Part shown: one piece after another, positions 40,962-50,064 of the stretch
Layout of the letters: each line of letters begins with the position of its first letter
How positions within the stretch are numbered: the stretch's first letter is position 1
Source of the DNA: SABI01 sp963677695
Lineage (GTDB): Bacteria; Spirochaetota; Spirochaetia; Sphaerochaetales; Sphaerochaetaceae
Length of the DNA: 64,000 bases
Assembly: GCA_963677695.2 (NCBI GenBank)
Contig: CAXXUJ010000001.1
Span: 620,001-684,000 of the forward strand
Direction of reading: 5' to 3'
Made by a program: the position numbers and the translations under genes
The notes under the pieces: generated by a model
Told to the model about the DNA's origin: nothing
Seen by the model: the letters and a program-made list of their open reading frames with translations, nothing else
Database searches by the model: none

Positions 40962-42233
40962 TTAAATATATTGCCACTTACCAACTATGTCAAGCAACTC
41001 ATTCCCGCTCTGATACAAGTATGCAAGGAAAATAGCTGCGAGGGCACCTCTTCTTCGAACAGAAGCCCGTCCATAGGTGGTAAACTGAAGTTTCACTGCC
41101 TGCGGTGCCTTATCGGCTGAAGCAAGTCCGAACCAGACCGTTCCTACCGGTTTTTCCTCGCTTCCTCCATCAGGTCCTGCAATTCCGCTCACGGCAACGG
41201 CAAGGTCGCTTCCCGAGTTCCTGAGAGCTCCTTCGGCCATTTCAAGAACTGTCTCGGCAGAGACTGCGCCATAGGTTTCAAGGGTGGCGGGAGAGACACC
41301 GAGCATCTTCACCTTCGCATCATTCGAGTAGGTGACGAAAGAAGAATCGAAATAGGAACTGCTTCCGCTCCTGTCGGTGAAGATCTTTCCGATCATACCG
41401 CCGGTACATGATTCTGCTGCAGCTATCCTGAGATTCCCTTCTTCCAACAGCGAGACGAAACGGTCGATGATCTCCACATCCCCATCCTCGATGAGGCCGG
41501 GACCGACATCCTCTCTCATAGCAGCCACAAGGGTCGCTCTCTCTTCTGCGCTTCTTCCGCTGAGGTAGAGGCTGATACGGTATTCCTGAACTCTCGTCCC
41601 CCACTCTATCCCTTCTAGGGCATGAGAGGCGACGATCTCCTCGAGCTTCGACTCGGGAGTAAGATAGACCGAGTACTCATCACGCTCGACATTTCCCTTC
41701 CCGCTCATTATAGCAAGGAGGGGGAGTACATCTGCATGGAGCATCGGATAGAGTTCCTTCGGGGGTCCGGGAAGGGCGAACACGGTGATCTCTCTTCCTT
41801 CTCTCTCCACCTTTCCGTAGAAACCGGGGGCTGTTCCGTTGTCGTTCTTGATGACGGTGAAGCCTTCGGGGATCTGTACCTGCTTCAGGTTAGCTCCGTT
41901 GATTCTCTCACCGATTCTTGCGTACAGGACATCATATGCTTCCTTGTGTACAGCAAGCTCGACTCCTGCGGCCGAAGCCATGATGTGACGGGTCATGTCG
42001 TCGCTGGTCGGCCCGAGGCCTCCTGTGACGATGACGAGAGAGGAGTCATTCAGACTGAAGAGGAATTCCTGATTGAGTTTCTCGTCATCGGGTACGATCA
42101 TGATGCGGTTCACATGGAAGCCGAGGGTTGTGAGTTCCTTGGTGATCGTTGCGACGTGCTTGTCCTGAATGATACCGCGGGTGATCTCGGTTCCGATAAT
42201 AAAGAGGGAGGCATTCAATGTGTCGTTGCTCAT
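40962..42233 (-). CDS. cinA: CinA-family nicotinamide-nucleotide amidase
   Basis: A protein of 423 residues. The N-terminal MoCF-like domain (about 1-170) has 'IGTEITRGIIQDKHVATI' and 'VTGGLGPTSDDMTRHIMA'. The C-terminal CinA domain (about 255-415) has 'IAAAESCTGGMIGKIFTDRSGSS' and 'AVSGIAGPDGGSEEKPVGTVW'. It is expected to hydrolyse ADP-ribose and deamidate nicotinamide mononucleotide, recycling NAD breakdown products. It overlaps lnt by 4 bases. Confidence 0.92.
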   Translation of the reverse strand: MSNDTLNASLFIIGTEITRGIIQDKHVATITKELTTLGFHVNRIMIVPDDEKLNQEFLFSLNDSSLVIVTGGLGPTSDDMTRHIMASAAGVELAVHKEAYDVLYARIGERINGANLKQVQIPEGFTVIKNDNGTAPGFYGKVEREGREITVFALPGPPKELYPMLHADVLPLLAIMSGKGNVERDEYSVYLTPESKLEEIVASHALEGIEWGTRVQEYRISLYLSGRSAEERATLVAAMREDVGPGLIEDGDVEIIDRFVSLLEEGNLRIAAAESCTGGMIGKIFTDRSGSSSYFDSSFVTYSNDAKVKMLGVSPATLETYGAVSAETVLEMAEGALRNSGSDLAVAVSGIAGPDGGSEEKPVGTVWFGLASADKAPQAVKLQFTTYGRASVRRRGALAAIFLAYLYQSGNELLDIVGKWQYI

Positions 42234-43882
42234 GAATCTTTTTTCCTTACAAAGACGGTTATCAATTTCGCGATGATAAGATATGCAAGAAGGGCAAAGG
42301 AGAGGTAGACCGCTCCCCTTGCGAGAATGTCGTCGTGCTGAGTGTAGAAGGTATCGCTGTCAGACTCGTAGACCGGGACATCGTAGATGTTCCAACCCTT
42401 CGTGAAGGGTTCCATCGGGTCCTCATACTTTCCGCTGGGAAGAATAAGCGCCGTGATGCCTGAGTTGGTTCCTCTGATCGTGCTCTTTCTTGTTTCAACT
42501 GAGCGGAAGACCGCCATGGCGAAGTGCTGCATCTCTGCAGAGACCGCTCCCGACCAGCTGTCGTTGGTCATATTGACAATGACATCGGCGCCGTTTCGGA
42601 CAAAGCCTGCGGGGAGGTAGCCGAAGACATCCTCGAAGCAGATCGGTGTGGAAAAATGTACGCCCGAGTCGGTGGTGAATACCACCGGGTCATACCCTGT
42701 CTCCCACCAGTTGTAATCGTTGGCAAGGAGGAGGTTATAGAGCCAGGGGAGCTGCTTCTCATAGGGGAAGTGCTCGGTAAAGGGAACCAGATGCTGTTTC
42801 CTGTAGGTCTTCTTGATCTGTCCGTCCTCGAACATGATGACTGTGTTGTAGTCCTTCCTGTTCCAGGACCCGTCGTCAAGGACGGGGGGCTGGCTTTCGT
42901 CTTCCAGTACCCCTTCAGGGTTCCCTGTGAGGAGCGGAACGGGAAGTGAGGTGCCGAAGTCAATGAATTCCTCGACCAGTTCTGCAGTCGCCTCCACCGG
43001 CCTGTAGGTCATGTGCCATGCGACCGAAGGAACGAACGCCGTTTCCGACCAGAGAATCATATCGGGATCCTCTCTAAGAGCCTCAAGGGAGAGGGTCCTG
43101 AGAGTATTGAAGTTCTTCTTGTAGGTGGTGTACCCGCCCTTCCATGAATCAGCACTGTGCTGTATCGTTGCCACGCGCCAGGTCTTGTCCTCTTCCTTCG
43201 TGTTCCAGTCATGAAGCGTGACGAACCCGAAGATGAAGGTGAAGAGCATGGCAGCTGCATAGGCAATGACCACCGGTGCATGCTCTTTCAGATAATCGGT
43301 GATGAAGGGTCTGTTGTCTTCAGAAAACCAGTCACTCACAAAATGACCGAGAAATGCCTGGGGAAGGATCATCAGGAAGGTGATCCCCCAGATACCTGAG
43401 AAGGATGCGATCTGGATGAAGGGAAGATATTCGTAGGCCGCATAGGCGATCGTCCCGTAGGGATAGCCTGCGAACCAGGACTGACCCAGATATGCGTACG
43501 CAACCCAGATCACCGCCTGAATGAGATAGCCGAAACGCTTGCTCAGAGAATCAGCTGCCTTGAGGGCAGGAAAGAGGGCAAGCATCTCTCCACCCTTGAT
43601 GATCGGAACGATGAGAATCGCAAGGGGGTGGAAGGTTGTGAGCCAGTAATTGAAGCATGTATAAAAAGTAAACCCGTATAGGAAACCATACGGGATAATT
43701 GCTTTCCAGCTTGTGTGCCGGATAACCGCGAAGAGCGGAATGAGGGCGAAGAAGGCGATGAAACCTATTCCCTGAGTTGAAAGAAACCCGGGAAAGGAGA
43801 AGGAAAAGAATACCGCTGTACCGATAAGTACAGCGATCTCTACCAGATAGCTTTTTACACTATGACGGAACACCTTATTCAC
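42230..43882 (-). CDS. lnt: Apolipoprotein N-acyltransferase
   Basis: A membrane protein of 550 residues. About six to eight N-terminal spans (to about 215) are followed by a nitrilase-type catalytic domain with Glu in 'LWSETAFVPSVAW', Lys in 'TYRKQHLVPFTEHFP' and Cys in 'TPICFEDVF'. The domain ends with 'VNMTNDSWSG' and a last membrane span. It adds the third acyl chain to lipoproteins, which spirochaetes have in large numbers. It lies 12 bases after the HU stop and overlaps cinA. Confidence 0.93.
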   Translation of the reverse strand: MNKVFRHSVKSYLVEIAVLIGTAVFFSFSFPGFLSTQGIGFIAFFALIPLFAVIRHTSWKAIIPYGFLYGFTFYTCFNYWLTTFHPLAILIVPIIKGGEMLALFPALKAADSLSKRFGYLIQAVIWVAYAYLGQSWFAGYPYGTIAYAAYEYLPFIQIASFSGIWGITFLMILPQAFLGHFVSDWFSEDNRPFITDYLKEHAPVVIAYAAAMLFTFIFGFVTLHDWNTKEEDKTWRVATIQHSADSWKGGYTTYKKNFNTLRTLSLEALREDPDMILWSETAFVPSVAWHMTYRPVEATAELVEEFIDFGTSLPVPLLTGNPEGVLEDESQPPVLDDGSWNRKDYNTVIMFEDGQIKKTYRKQHLVPFTEHFPYEKQLPWLYNLLLANDYNWWETGYDPVVFTTDSGVHFSTPICFEDVFGYLPAGFVRNGADVIVNMTNDSWSGAVSAEMQHFAMAVFRSVETRKSTIRGTNSGITALILPSGKYEDPMEPFTKGWNIYDVPVYESDSDTFYTQHDDILARGAVYLSFALLAYLIIAKLITVFVRKKDS

Positions 43883-43893
43883 AGTATCTGAAT

Positions 43894-44205
43894 TTATTTA
43901 TCGTTTTCTCTGAGTTTCCAGACAAAGTCCTTCAGTTCCTTACCGGGTCTGAAGATTGCCACACCGTGAGTATCGACTGCAACCAGTTCACCGGTCTTGG
44001 GGTTTCTGGCCTTGTCTCTTCCCTTACGGGTTCTGACTTCGAAGGTACCGAAGCCTCTCAGTTCAATAACACGGTCCTGTTCAAGACCTTTCTTTACTTC
44101 CTCGAAGAATTCATCGATGACATTGTGGACATCAGGACGTGCGATTCCGAGCTTCTCCTGAATACTGTCGATGATCTCTGCTTTGGTTAACTTGCTGTTT
44201 GCCAT
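43894..44205 (-). CDS. HU/IHF-family DNA-binding protein
   Basis: A protein of 103 residues. It begins MANSKLTKAEIIDSIQEKLG and has the DNA-binding arm 'RGFGTFEVRTRKGRDKARNPKTGE' region, with the proline-tipped 'ARNP' loop. AGGAG lies 7 bases before the start at 44205; a start 18 bases earlier would not leave room for it. It bends and compacts DNA. Whether it is HU or an IHF-like subunit cannot be fixed from sequence alone. Confidence 0.93.
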   Translation of the reverse strand: MANSKLTKAEIIDSIQEKLGIARPDVHNVIDEFFEEVKKGLEQDRVIELRGFGTFEVRTRKGRDKARNPKTGELVAVDTHGVAIFRPGKELKDFVWKLRENDK

Positions 44206-44255
44206 GAACGTACTCCTATTCAATCGTGGTAATGAGAAAAAAGCGGCAGTATGGG

Positions 44256-44525
44256 TTATGCCTGCTCCACTGCATTGAACTGAGCTGTCAAGCGTGACTT
44301 CTTTCTTGAAACAGTGTTTGAGTGGTAGATACCCTTTGAACCTGCTGTATCAAGGAGCTTGATAGCGTAGTCGAACTTCTCTTTTGCAACTGCTGCGTCG
44401 TCGCCTGCTGCTGCGGTCTTAAAATTCTTGATAGCTGTTCTCACAGCACTCTTTGTTTCTCTGTTTCTTAATCTTCTTGATTCGTTCTGACGCACTCTCT
44501 TAGCTGCTGAACTACTATTACTCAC
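44256..44525 (-). CDS. rpsT: 30S ribosomal protein S20
   Basis: A protein of 89 residues, normal length. It is highly basic and alpha-helical, with 'SSAAKRVRQNESRRLRNRETKSAVRTAIK' characteristic of S20 at the start and 'GIYHSNTVSRKKSRLTAQ' near the end. It binds 16S rRNA early in 30S assembly. GGAGGT lies upstream of the ATG. Confidence 0.96.
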   Translation of the reverse strand: MSNSSSAAKRVRQNESRRLRNRETKSAVRTAIKNFKTAAAGDDAAVAKEKFDYAIKLLDTAGSKGIYHSNTVSRKKSRLTAQFNAVEQA

Positions 44526-44654
44526 GGTATACCTCCAACGGTTTCTTTATATTATATACATATATATGGGTTGTGGTCCTTCTAAAACGACCGACGGATA
44601 CACAACATATCACTTTCCCTAAAATGGGTCAATACAATAGTTTATCTATTTTGG

Positions 44655-45782
44655 TCAAGTTGAAAGAAATTCTTCCACATACGCTTTATTCACTTCCCAC
44701 CGTTTCGTGTTTTCATCGAACCGGATTTCCTTTGCAGGAATGGAAAGGTGTCTCCCGTCGGGAGAGGTGAGAGAGATCTTTCGGCTGAGAATATTCACTT
44801 CACTGATCCTCATCGTCTCCCCGAGCACCCTCAGACGGCTTCCTTCCGAGGGGAAGGTCTTCTTCTCCTCAACATAGAAGTTGTATTCATAGGAGAGACA
44901 GCAGAGGAGTCTCCCGCAGGGTCCGCTTATCTTGGTCGAGTTGAGCGAGAGGTTCTGCTCCTTCGCCATCTTGATCGAAACCGGATTAAGTTTGTCAGAG
45001 AGGCAGTGACAGCAGTAATCGCGTCCGCACACGGCGAGTCCGCCGAGAACGCGCGATTCGTCTCTCACTCCGATCTGGCGGAGTTCGATCCTGATCTTGA
45101 ACACTGCGACCAGATCCCTCACAAGGTCTCTGAAATCGACGCGGTTGGCGCTGGTGAAGAAGAAGACGATCTTCGCTTCACCGAAGAGGTAGTGTGCCGA
45201 CACCAGCTTCATGTCGAGGTTGTGCTGAACGATCTTTTCCCTGCAGAGAACGAGAGCTTCCTGTTCCTGAACCTCAAGGAGGTTGAACCTTTCCAGGTCC
45301 TCTTCGTCTGCAAGACGCTCTATCCAGTCGATATCGCCGGAAACCCGTACAATTTCAGGATCGTTTGCAATCTCTGAATCCTGTACATCCACCGCTTCTG
45401 CGGGTGCAACTTCTTCAGCCTCTGAACCCTCTTGAACTTCGATACCGAATTCATCACTGGAAGCGAGGAGATCATCATCAACACTGAAAGACTCTTCCAC
45501 TGCATCACCGTGGAGCGTCGTTCCGTGACACTCGGTTGAACCGGGTTCATACTGACCGAAGTTCGCTGTGGAACCGATCACAACCCCGAAATCGAGGCCG
45601 AACCGTGAGGGATAGATCACCTTATCCTGCTTTTTGAGCTTCGTCTCAAATGCGCATATTGTGATATCGTTACTTACAGGAGACTTTACAAGGTAAACAA
45701 AACCGTATTCGCCGTGTTCCCGTGACTCCCGTCTTCTCTTATTATCATGCCTATCGTTACCATGAGGCCTATTCTTACTCAT
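44655..45782 (-). CDS. ricT: PSP1-domain protein (RicT/YaaT type) with acidic insert
   Basis: A protein of 375 residues, longer than Bacillus RicT (about 275). The N-terminal half of the PSP1 region includes 'YPSRFGLDFGVVIGS', then an acidic insert (about 85-165, 'EVQEGSEAEEVAPAEAVDVQD') interrupts it. The conserved C-terminal part follows: 'EAKIVFFFTSANRVDFRDLVRDL', 'IRIELRQIGVRDESRVLGGLAVCGRDYCCHC' and 'GPCGRLLCCLSYEYNFYVE'. The clustered cysteines bind an iron-sulfur cluster in Bacillus. The Y complex there directs RNase Y processing; that role is inferred here, since RicA and RicF are not in the window. Confidence 0.85.
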   Translation of the reverse strand: MSKNRPHGNDRHDNKRRRESREHGEYGFVYLVKSPVSNDITICAFETKLKKQDKVIYPSRFGLDFGVVIGSTANFGQYEPGSTECHGTTLHGDAVEESFSVDDDLLASSDEFGIEVQEGSEAEEVAPAEAVDVQDSEIANDPEIVRVSGDIDWIERLADEEDLERFNLLEVQEQEALVLCREKIVQHNLDMKLVSAHYLFGEAKIVFFFTSANRVDFRDLVRDLVAVFKIRIELRQIGVRDESRVLGGLAVCGRDYCCHCLSDKLNPVSIKMAKEQNLSLNSTKISGPCGRLLCCLSYEYNFYVEEKKTFPSEGSRLRVLGETMRISEVNILSRKISLTSPDGRHLSIPAKEIRFDENTKRWEVNKAYVEEFLST

Positions 45783-45877
45783 CTATTTCCTATTTCCTTT
45801 GCGGGAAAGCATTACAAATCTTTTTCGCATCATAAGTTACCACGTCCGTAAGAAATTGTCAAACCCGAGACTCAGCC

Positions 45878-45906
45878 TTGACCGGACGATTTGTTCATGT
45901 TATCTT
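45878..45906 (+). promoter_or_regulatory. Promoter of the tatD-dusB operon
   Basis: TTGACC, 17-base spacer, TATCTT, about 50 bases before the tatD start codon. Confidence 0.6.
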
Positions 45907-45954
45907 GTTTGGGACATCATAACAGATGTATACGTAATCGAACTAGGAAAAATC

Positions 45955-46731
45955 ATGAAATTATTTGATACTCACGCCCACATAGGGTTGATACATGAAG
46001 ACCAGATGGAACAGTTACTCATTATTCAGAGAGCGAAGCAGAAAAGCGTACGCCACCTCATCAGCATCTGTAACTCCCTGGTCGATTTCGAAATAGTCTA
46101 TGAAAACCTCAGGACCGCCTCCGGTGTATACCATGCAGTCGGTGTCAGTCCTTCAGAAGCAAAGAATCCCGGGCTCAACTGGGAAAGAAAACTGCAGGAA
46201 TTCACCTCCTACGAACGTGTGGTCGCACTCGGTGAGACCGGTCTGGACTACTCAAGCAAGTACGGCTACAAGAACGAGCAGGTTGAACTGTTCATCAAGC
46301 AGCTCGATATCGCACGCTCTCTTCACCTCCCGGTCATCATTCATAACAGGGAAGCAGGAAAGGATATCCTCGATATTCTCAAGACACGACTCCCTGAAGA
46401 GGGGGGCATCTTCCACTGCTACAGTGAAGACTGGCAGTATGCAAAGCAGGCTCTCGACCTTCCCATGTATTTCTCGTTCGCAGGAAATATCACGTACAAG
46501 AACGTCCGTCACCTCCATGACACGATCGCCAATCTCCCACTCGACCGAATCCTGATCGAGTCGGAAAGCCCGTTCATGGTACCGGCCCTCTATAAGGGAA
46601 AGAGAAACAAGCCCGCCTATCTCGAAGAGACTGCAAAGGCAGTTGCACGGATCAAGAACCTCGATCTCGAGGAGACCGCTGCACAGCTCTACCAGAACAG
46701 TCTCAATGCATTCCATCTCTCTGAAGACTAA
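45955..46731 (+). CDS. tatD: TatD-family metal-dependent hydrolase
   Basis: A protein of 258 residues. Metal ligands are seen in 'LFDTHAHIGL' near the start, 'ALGETGLDYSS' near residue 93, 'PVIIHNREAGKD' near 128, 'IFHCYSEDW' near 150 and 'LIESESPFM' near 202. In the last motif the canonical TatD 'ETD' is 'ESE', a conservative change. TatD enzymes are 3' exonucleases/DNases with roles in DNA repair and D-Tyr-tRNA editing relatives. The start at 45955 has AGGA 8 bases upstream. It is followed by dusB 14 bases later. Confidence 0.9.
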   Translation: MKLFDTHAHIGLIHEDQMEQLLIIQRAKQKSVRHLISICNSLVDFEIVYENLRTASGVYHAVGVSPSEAKNPGLNWERKLQEFTSYERVVALGETGLDYSSKYGYKNEQVELFIKQLDIARSLHLPVIIHNREAGKDILDILKTRLPEEGGIFHCYSEDWQYAKQALDLPMYFSFAGNITYKNVRHLHDTIANLPLDRILIESESPFMVPALYKGKRNKPAYLEETAKAVARIKNLDLEETAAQLYQNSLNAFHLSED

Positions 46732-46745
46732 GCACTCGAGAAAAC

Positions 46746-47759
46746 ATGGACGCAGGACATAAGCATTCACTATATCATCCCGTTACGATAGGTTCCCTCA
46801 CACTAGAAGGGAACCTCTTTCTTGCACCCCTTGCCGGTTACACCGACAAGGCGTTCCGCTCTGTCTGTATTGAGAGAGGTGCTTCGTTCACCTACTCAGA
46901 GATGGTGAGCGCCGAGGGCCTTGCCCGTGGGAGCGACAATACTGAGAAGCTGATGGTCAGGGGAGAGGGAGAAGAGCTTTTCGGTATTCAAATCTTCATG
47001 AACGAGGCTTCTGTCGCTCTCAGATCCCTACCCCGCCTCCTTCAGTACAAACCCTCGGTCATCGATATCAACTGCGGCTGCCCAGTACCCAAGGTCGTGA
47101 AGACCGGCGCCGGTTCTGCCCTGATGAAGGAACCTGAAAAGGTTCATGCGATGGTGAAAGCTCTCAAGGAGTACACCGACATTCCGGTGTCGATCAAGAT
47201 ACGTACCGGTTGGGACCGCAGTTCTATCACCTACAAGGAAATTGCCGATGCCGCCCTCTCAGGCGGAGTCGATATGATCACAATGCACGCCCGCACCCGT
47301 CAGGAAGGCTACTCTGGAACGGCAGACTGGAATAAACTGACCGAGCTAACCCACTTCGTAAGGAACCGTCGTCCTGAAGTGATCATCTTCGGTTCAGGGG
47401 ACCTTTTCACTCCCATCAAGGCAAAGGAAATGCTACAGAGCACAGGTGTCGATGGGGTGATGTTCGCCCGCGGAGCGATCGGGAATCCGTTCATCTTTGA
47501 AGACACGAAAAGACTTCTCACAGGGGAGAAGGTAAGCGAGCACGATCTGGCAGAGCGCCTTGAAGTGATGCTGAGGCAGCTTCACCTGATGGGTGAAGAT
47601 ACAGGCGAAGACCATGCCTGCAGGGAGATGCGCAAGCACGCTACGAGCTACCTGAAGGGGATTCCCCACGGATCGAAGGCGAAGCAGGAGCTGGTGCAGG
47701 CAAATACCTATTCCCAGTACGAACAGATCTGTTCCCTCCTCGTCGACAACAAGCTCTGA
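46746..47759 (+). CDS. dusB: tRNA-dihydrouridine synthase (DusB type)
   Basis: A protein of 337 residues with an FMN TIM barrel. It has 'LFLAPLAGYTDKAFRSVC' near residue 25, 'VIDINCGCPVPKVVKTGAGSALM' with the catalytic cysteine near 100, 'SIKIRTGWD' near 147, 'ITMHARTRQEGYSG' near 177 and 'DGVMFARGAIGNPFIF' near 235. It reduces specific uridines in tRNA. It is cotranscribed with tatD. Confidence 0.94.
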   Translation: MDAGHKHSLYHPVTIGSLTLEGNLFLAPLAGYTDKAFRSVCIERGASFTYSEMVSAEGLARGSDNTEKLMVRGEGEELFGIQIFMNEASVALRSLPRLLQYKPSVIDINCGCPVPKVVKTGAGSALMKEPEKVHAMVKALKEYTDIPVSIKIRTGWDRSSITYKEIADAALSGGVDMITMHARTRQEGYSGTADWNKLTELTHFVRNRRPEVIIFGSGDLFTPIKAKEMLQSTGVDGVMFARGAIGNPFIFEDTKRLLTGEKVSEHDLAERLEVMLRQLHLMGEDTGEDHACREMRKHATSYLKGIPHGSKAKQELVQANTYSQYEQICSLLVDNKL

Positions 47760-47798
47760 TGGCCCTGCCGGCCCGCTTTCACTACCGGATGCGTTGAG

Positions 47799-47827
47799 TT
47801 GACTCTCTCGATTGTTACATGATAGTT
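47799..47827 (+). promoter_or_regulatory. Possible promoter of the purD-like gene
   Basis: TTGACT, 17-base spacer, ATAGTT, about 25 bases before the start codon. The -35 box is good, the -10 box weak. Confidence 0.4.
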
Positions 47828-47852
47828 TAAACGACAGAATAAAAGGAGTTTC

Positions 47853-49124
47853 ATGTCAATGAGAGTTCTCGTTTTAGGTTCCGGTGCGAAAGATCACGCA
47901 ATAACATGGTTATTTTCACAAAGCAGACTCATTGAAGGCCTTTTCGTTGCCAACGGCAATGTAGGGACCGCTGCGATTGCAGAAAACCTTGCAGATATAG
48001 ACCCCTCTTCCCCCGAGGAAGTGTACGCTGCCTGCCAGGAGCATGATATAAACTTCGTATTCGTCGGTACCGAAGCTCCCCTGTTCACCGGAGTGATCGA
48101 CTACCTCAATGAAAGGGGTATTCATACCTTCGGGGCACCGAAGTACGCTATCCCGTTCGAAGGGGATAGAAAATTCGCAAGAGACTTCACAAGCCGTCAC
48201 AATATTCCCGTTCCGGGAAACAGACTATTTGAAGATGAGAAGACTCTCTCTGAATTCCTCAAGCGTCACCCCGGAGAGATGTTCGTTCTCAAGAAGAACG
48301 CACTCGCTCCCTCCAGAATCATGATCAACTCCTGTAATCACGATAAACTGATGGACTTTGCAAGCGGTATCATGCCCAGGAACTCGATCATGCTTGAGCA
48401 GTCCATCAAGGGACTCCCCGTAACCATAACAGTCTTCACCGATAAGCATGGGTACCTGATGCTCCCGATCTGTTCCGATTACACCCACAGTGAAGAGGGA
48501 GACAGCGGAGCACCTACCGGCGGTATGGGTTCCATCTGTCCCGTACCACTGGATAAGAAGGAAAAGCAGGCGATCATCGATCAGATCATCGAACCTACCC
48601 TCTACGGAATGAGAGTCGAACAGATCGCCTACAAGGGAGTACTTACCTTCAGTGTCATCATCACCAAGGACGGTCCCGTCCTGGTCGACTACCACGTCCG
48701 ATTCAACGATCCTGCAACGCAGGCCATCGTTCCCCTCATCAAGAGTGATATCATAGAGATCCTTCAGGCAATGGAACAGGATCGCCTTTCAGAGATAAAA
48801 CTTTCGGTAACCACCGACTCGGCAGTCGCTGTCGTTGTCGCGAGCAAGGGCTACCCGGGTAATCCTGAGCTGAACAAAGAAGTCGCTCCCCTCCCCCTCT
48901 CAATCAGAAACAATATGTTCAGAGAGAAACCGTTCGTCTTCTACGGAGCAGTACGGAAGATAGAGGGAAAACCGGTCACCTGCGGCGGACGTAATATCAC
49001 ATTGGTGGGTCTCGGAAAGAATATCATCGAAGCGAACAAGGAAGCCTACAAATACATTGATGAAGTGAAATTCGAAGGCGCCTGGTACCGTTCAGATATC
49101 GGTAACAAGTTTTTCGAGAACTAA
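47853..49124 (+). CDS. PurD-like ATP-grasp protein (divergent phosphoribosylamine-glycine ligase)
   Basis: A protein of 423 residues, the usual PurD length. 'VLVLGSGAKDHAITW' matches the GGREHA start, 'TGGMGSICP' matches TGGMGAYSP, and 'HVRFNDPATQ' matches NVRFGDPETQ. The ATP-binding glycine-rich loop 'KADGLAAGKGV' is replaced by 'LKKNALAPSRIMI', with only the lysine kept, and several other PurD residues differ. No other purine-biosynthesis gene is nearby. It may be a weak or altered GAR synthetase, or a repurposed ATP-grasp protein. AGGAG lies 5 bases before the ATG at 47853; ATG at 47859 is also possible. Confidence 0.72.
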   Translation: MSMRVLVLGSGAKDHAITWLFSQSRLIEGLFVANGNVGTAAIAENLADIDPSSPEEVYAACQEHDINFVFVGTEAPLFTGVIDYLNERGIHTFGAPKYAIPFEGDRKFARDFTSRHNIPVPGNRLFEDEKTLSEFLKRHPGEMFVLKKNALAPSRIMINSCNHDKLMDFASGIMPRNSIMLEQSIKGLPVTITVFTDKHGYLMLPICSDYTHSEEGDSGAPTGGMGSICPVPLDKKEKQAIIDQIIEPTLYGMRVEQIAYKGVLTFSVIITKDGPVLVDYHVRFNDPATQAIVPLIKSDIIEILQAMEQDRLSEIKLSVTTDSAVAVVVASKGYPGNPELNKEVAPLPLSIRNNMFREKPFVFYGAVRKIEGKPVTCGGRNITLVGLGKNIIEANKEAYKYIDEVKFEGAWYRSDIGNKFFEN

Positions 49125-49249
49125 GACGCCTCCTCATCGGAAATATCACAGAGCCAGTCGTATAAGGATACTTTTTATAATCTTGTTGCGGAAGTACAAA
49201 AACCATATAGGCTCTTCAGCAAAGAATAGGTATTTCCTTCCACAACAAT

Positions 49250-49277
49250 AAAGCCCTCACATTGAAGTGAAGGCTTT
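49250..49277. terminator. Bidirectional hairpin between the purD-like gene and rlmB
   Basis: AAAGCC-C-TCAC and GTGA-A-GGCTTT pair with one C/A mismatch around the 6-base loop ATTGAA. It is followed on the plus strand by CTTCT and lies 29 bases after the rlmB stop on the minus strand, so it may end both transcripts. Confidence 0.6.
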
Positions 49278-49306
49278 CTTCTAGAAAATAATGTGTAAAA
49301 GGGAAT

Positions 49307-50047
49307 CTATCGGTGCTGTCGGCTCACTTCGTAGAGAATAACACCTGCTGCTACACTCACGTTGAGGGAATCGATATGTCCGCTGGTGGGAATCGAGGTG
49401 ATATGATCACATTTTCTTCTGATCAACTCACTTAGACCGCTCCCTTCACTTCCCATAATGATTGCCGTACGGGTAGGGAATTTCGTATCAGGAAGAGCCT
49501 CTCCGTTCATATCTGCTCCGTAGACCCAGAATCCGGCGCTCTGGAGGTTCTCTATCTCCCGTGCTAGGTTTGTCACTGTTGCAGTGGGAACATAGCGTGA
49601 AGCGCCGCTGCTTATCCTCTCAACAGTAGAGTTGTTCTGAGCTGATCTTCTGGAAGGAACGATGACAAGGGAGACGGCAAACTGGTCTGCACTTCTCATG
49701 ATCGCTCCAAGGTTATGGACATCGGTGATTCCGTCGAGGATAAGAACGGTCGCGTTCTCTCCATCGGGAAGAGAAGAGAGGAAATCCTTCACACTGACGT
49801 TCTTTGATGAGAAATTATCTCTCAGAGAGACACTGAGAAGCGCTCCGCGGTGATCGACTCCGGGGGCCATGCGGTCCATTTCGACCCTGGCGATCTTCTT
49901 CACCTTCACCTTTCCCTGATACCGTGCCTGGGATTCAAGACGGTCGTTCCTCTTCTCCATATTCCTACAGATGAAGAGAGTCCCTCTGAGCTCTTCTGAT
50001 TTCAGGGCTTCCTCGATTGCGTGAAACCCTGTAATGAAATCTGCCAT
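49307..50047 (-). CDS. rlmB: 23S rRNA (guanosine-2'-O)-methyltransferase RlmB (TrmH family)
   Basis: A protein of 246 residues. The N-terminal L30e-like RNA-binding domain is followed by the SPOUT fold with its three motifs: 'DGITDVHNLGAIMRSA' near residue 104, 'IIMGSEGSGLSELI' near 193 and 'SLNVSVAAGVIL' near 225. It methylates G2251 of 23S rRNA in E. coli. It lies 17 bases after dnaJ on the same strand. Confidence 0.92.
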   Translation of the reverse strand: MADFITGFHAIEEALKSEELRGTLFICRNMEKRNDRLESQARYQGKVKVKKIARVEMDRMAPGVDHRGALLSVSLRDNFSSKNVSVKDFLSSLPDGENATVLILDGITDVHNLGAIMRSADQFAVSLVIVPSRRSAQNNSTVERISSGASRYVPTATVTNLAREIENLQSAGFWVYGADMNGEALPDTKFPTRTAIIMGSEGSGLSELIRRKCDHITSIPTSGHIDSLNVSVAAGVILYEVSRQHR

Positions 50048-50064
50048 GTGCTTATCTGTCCTTA

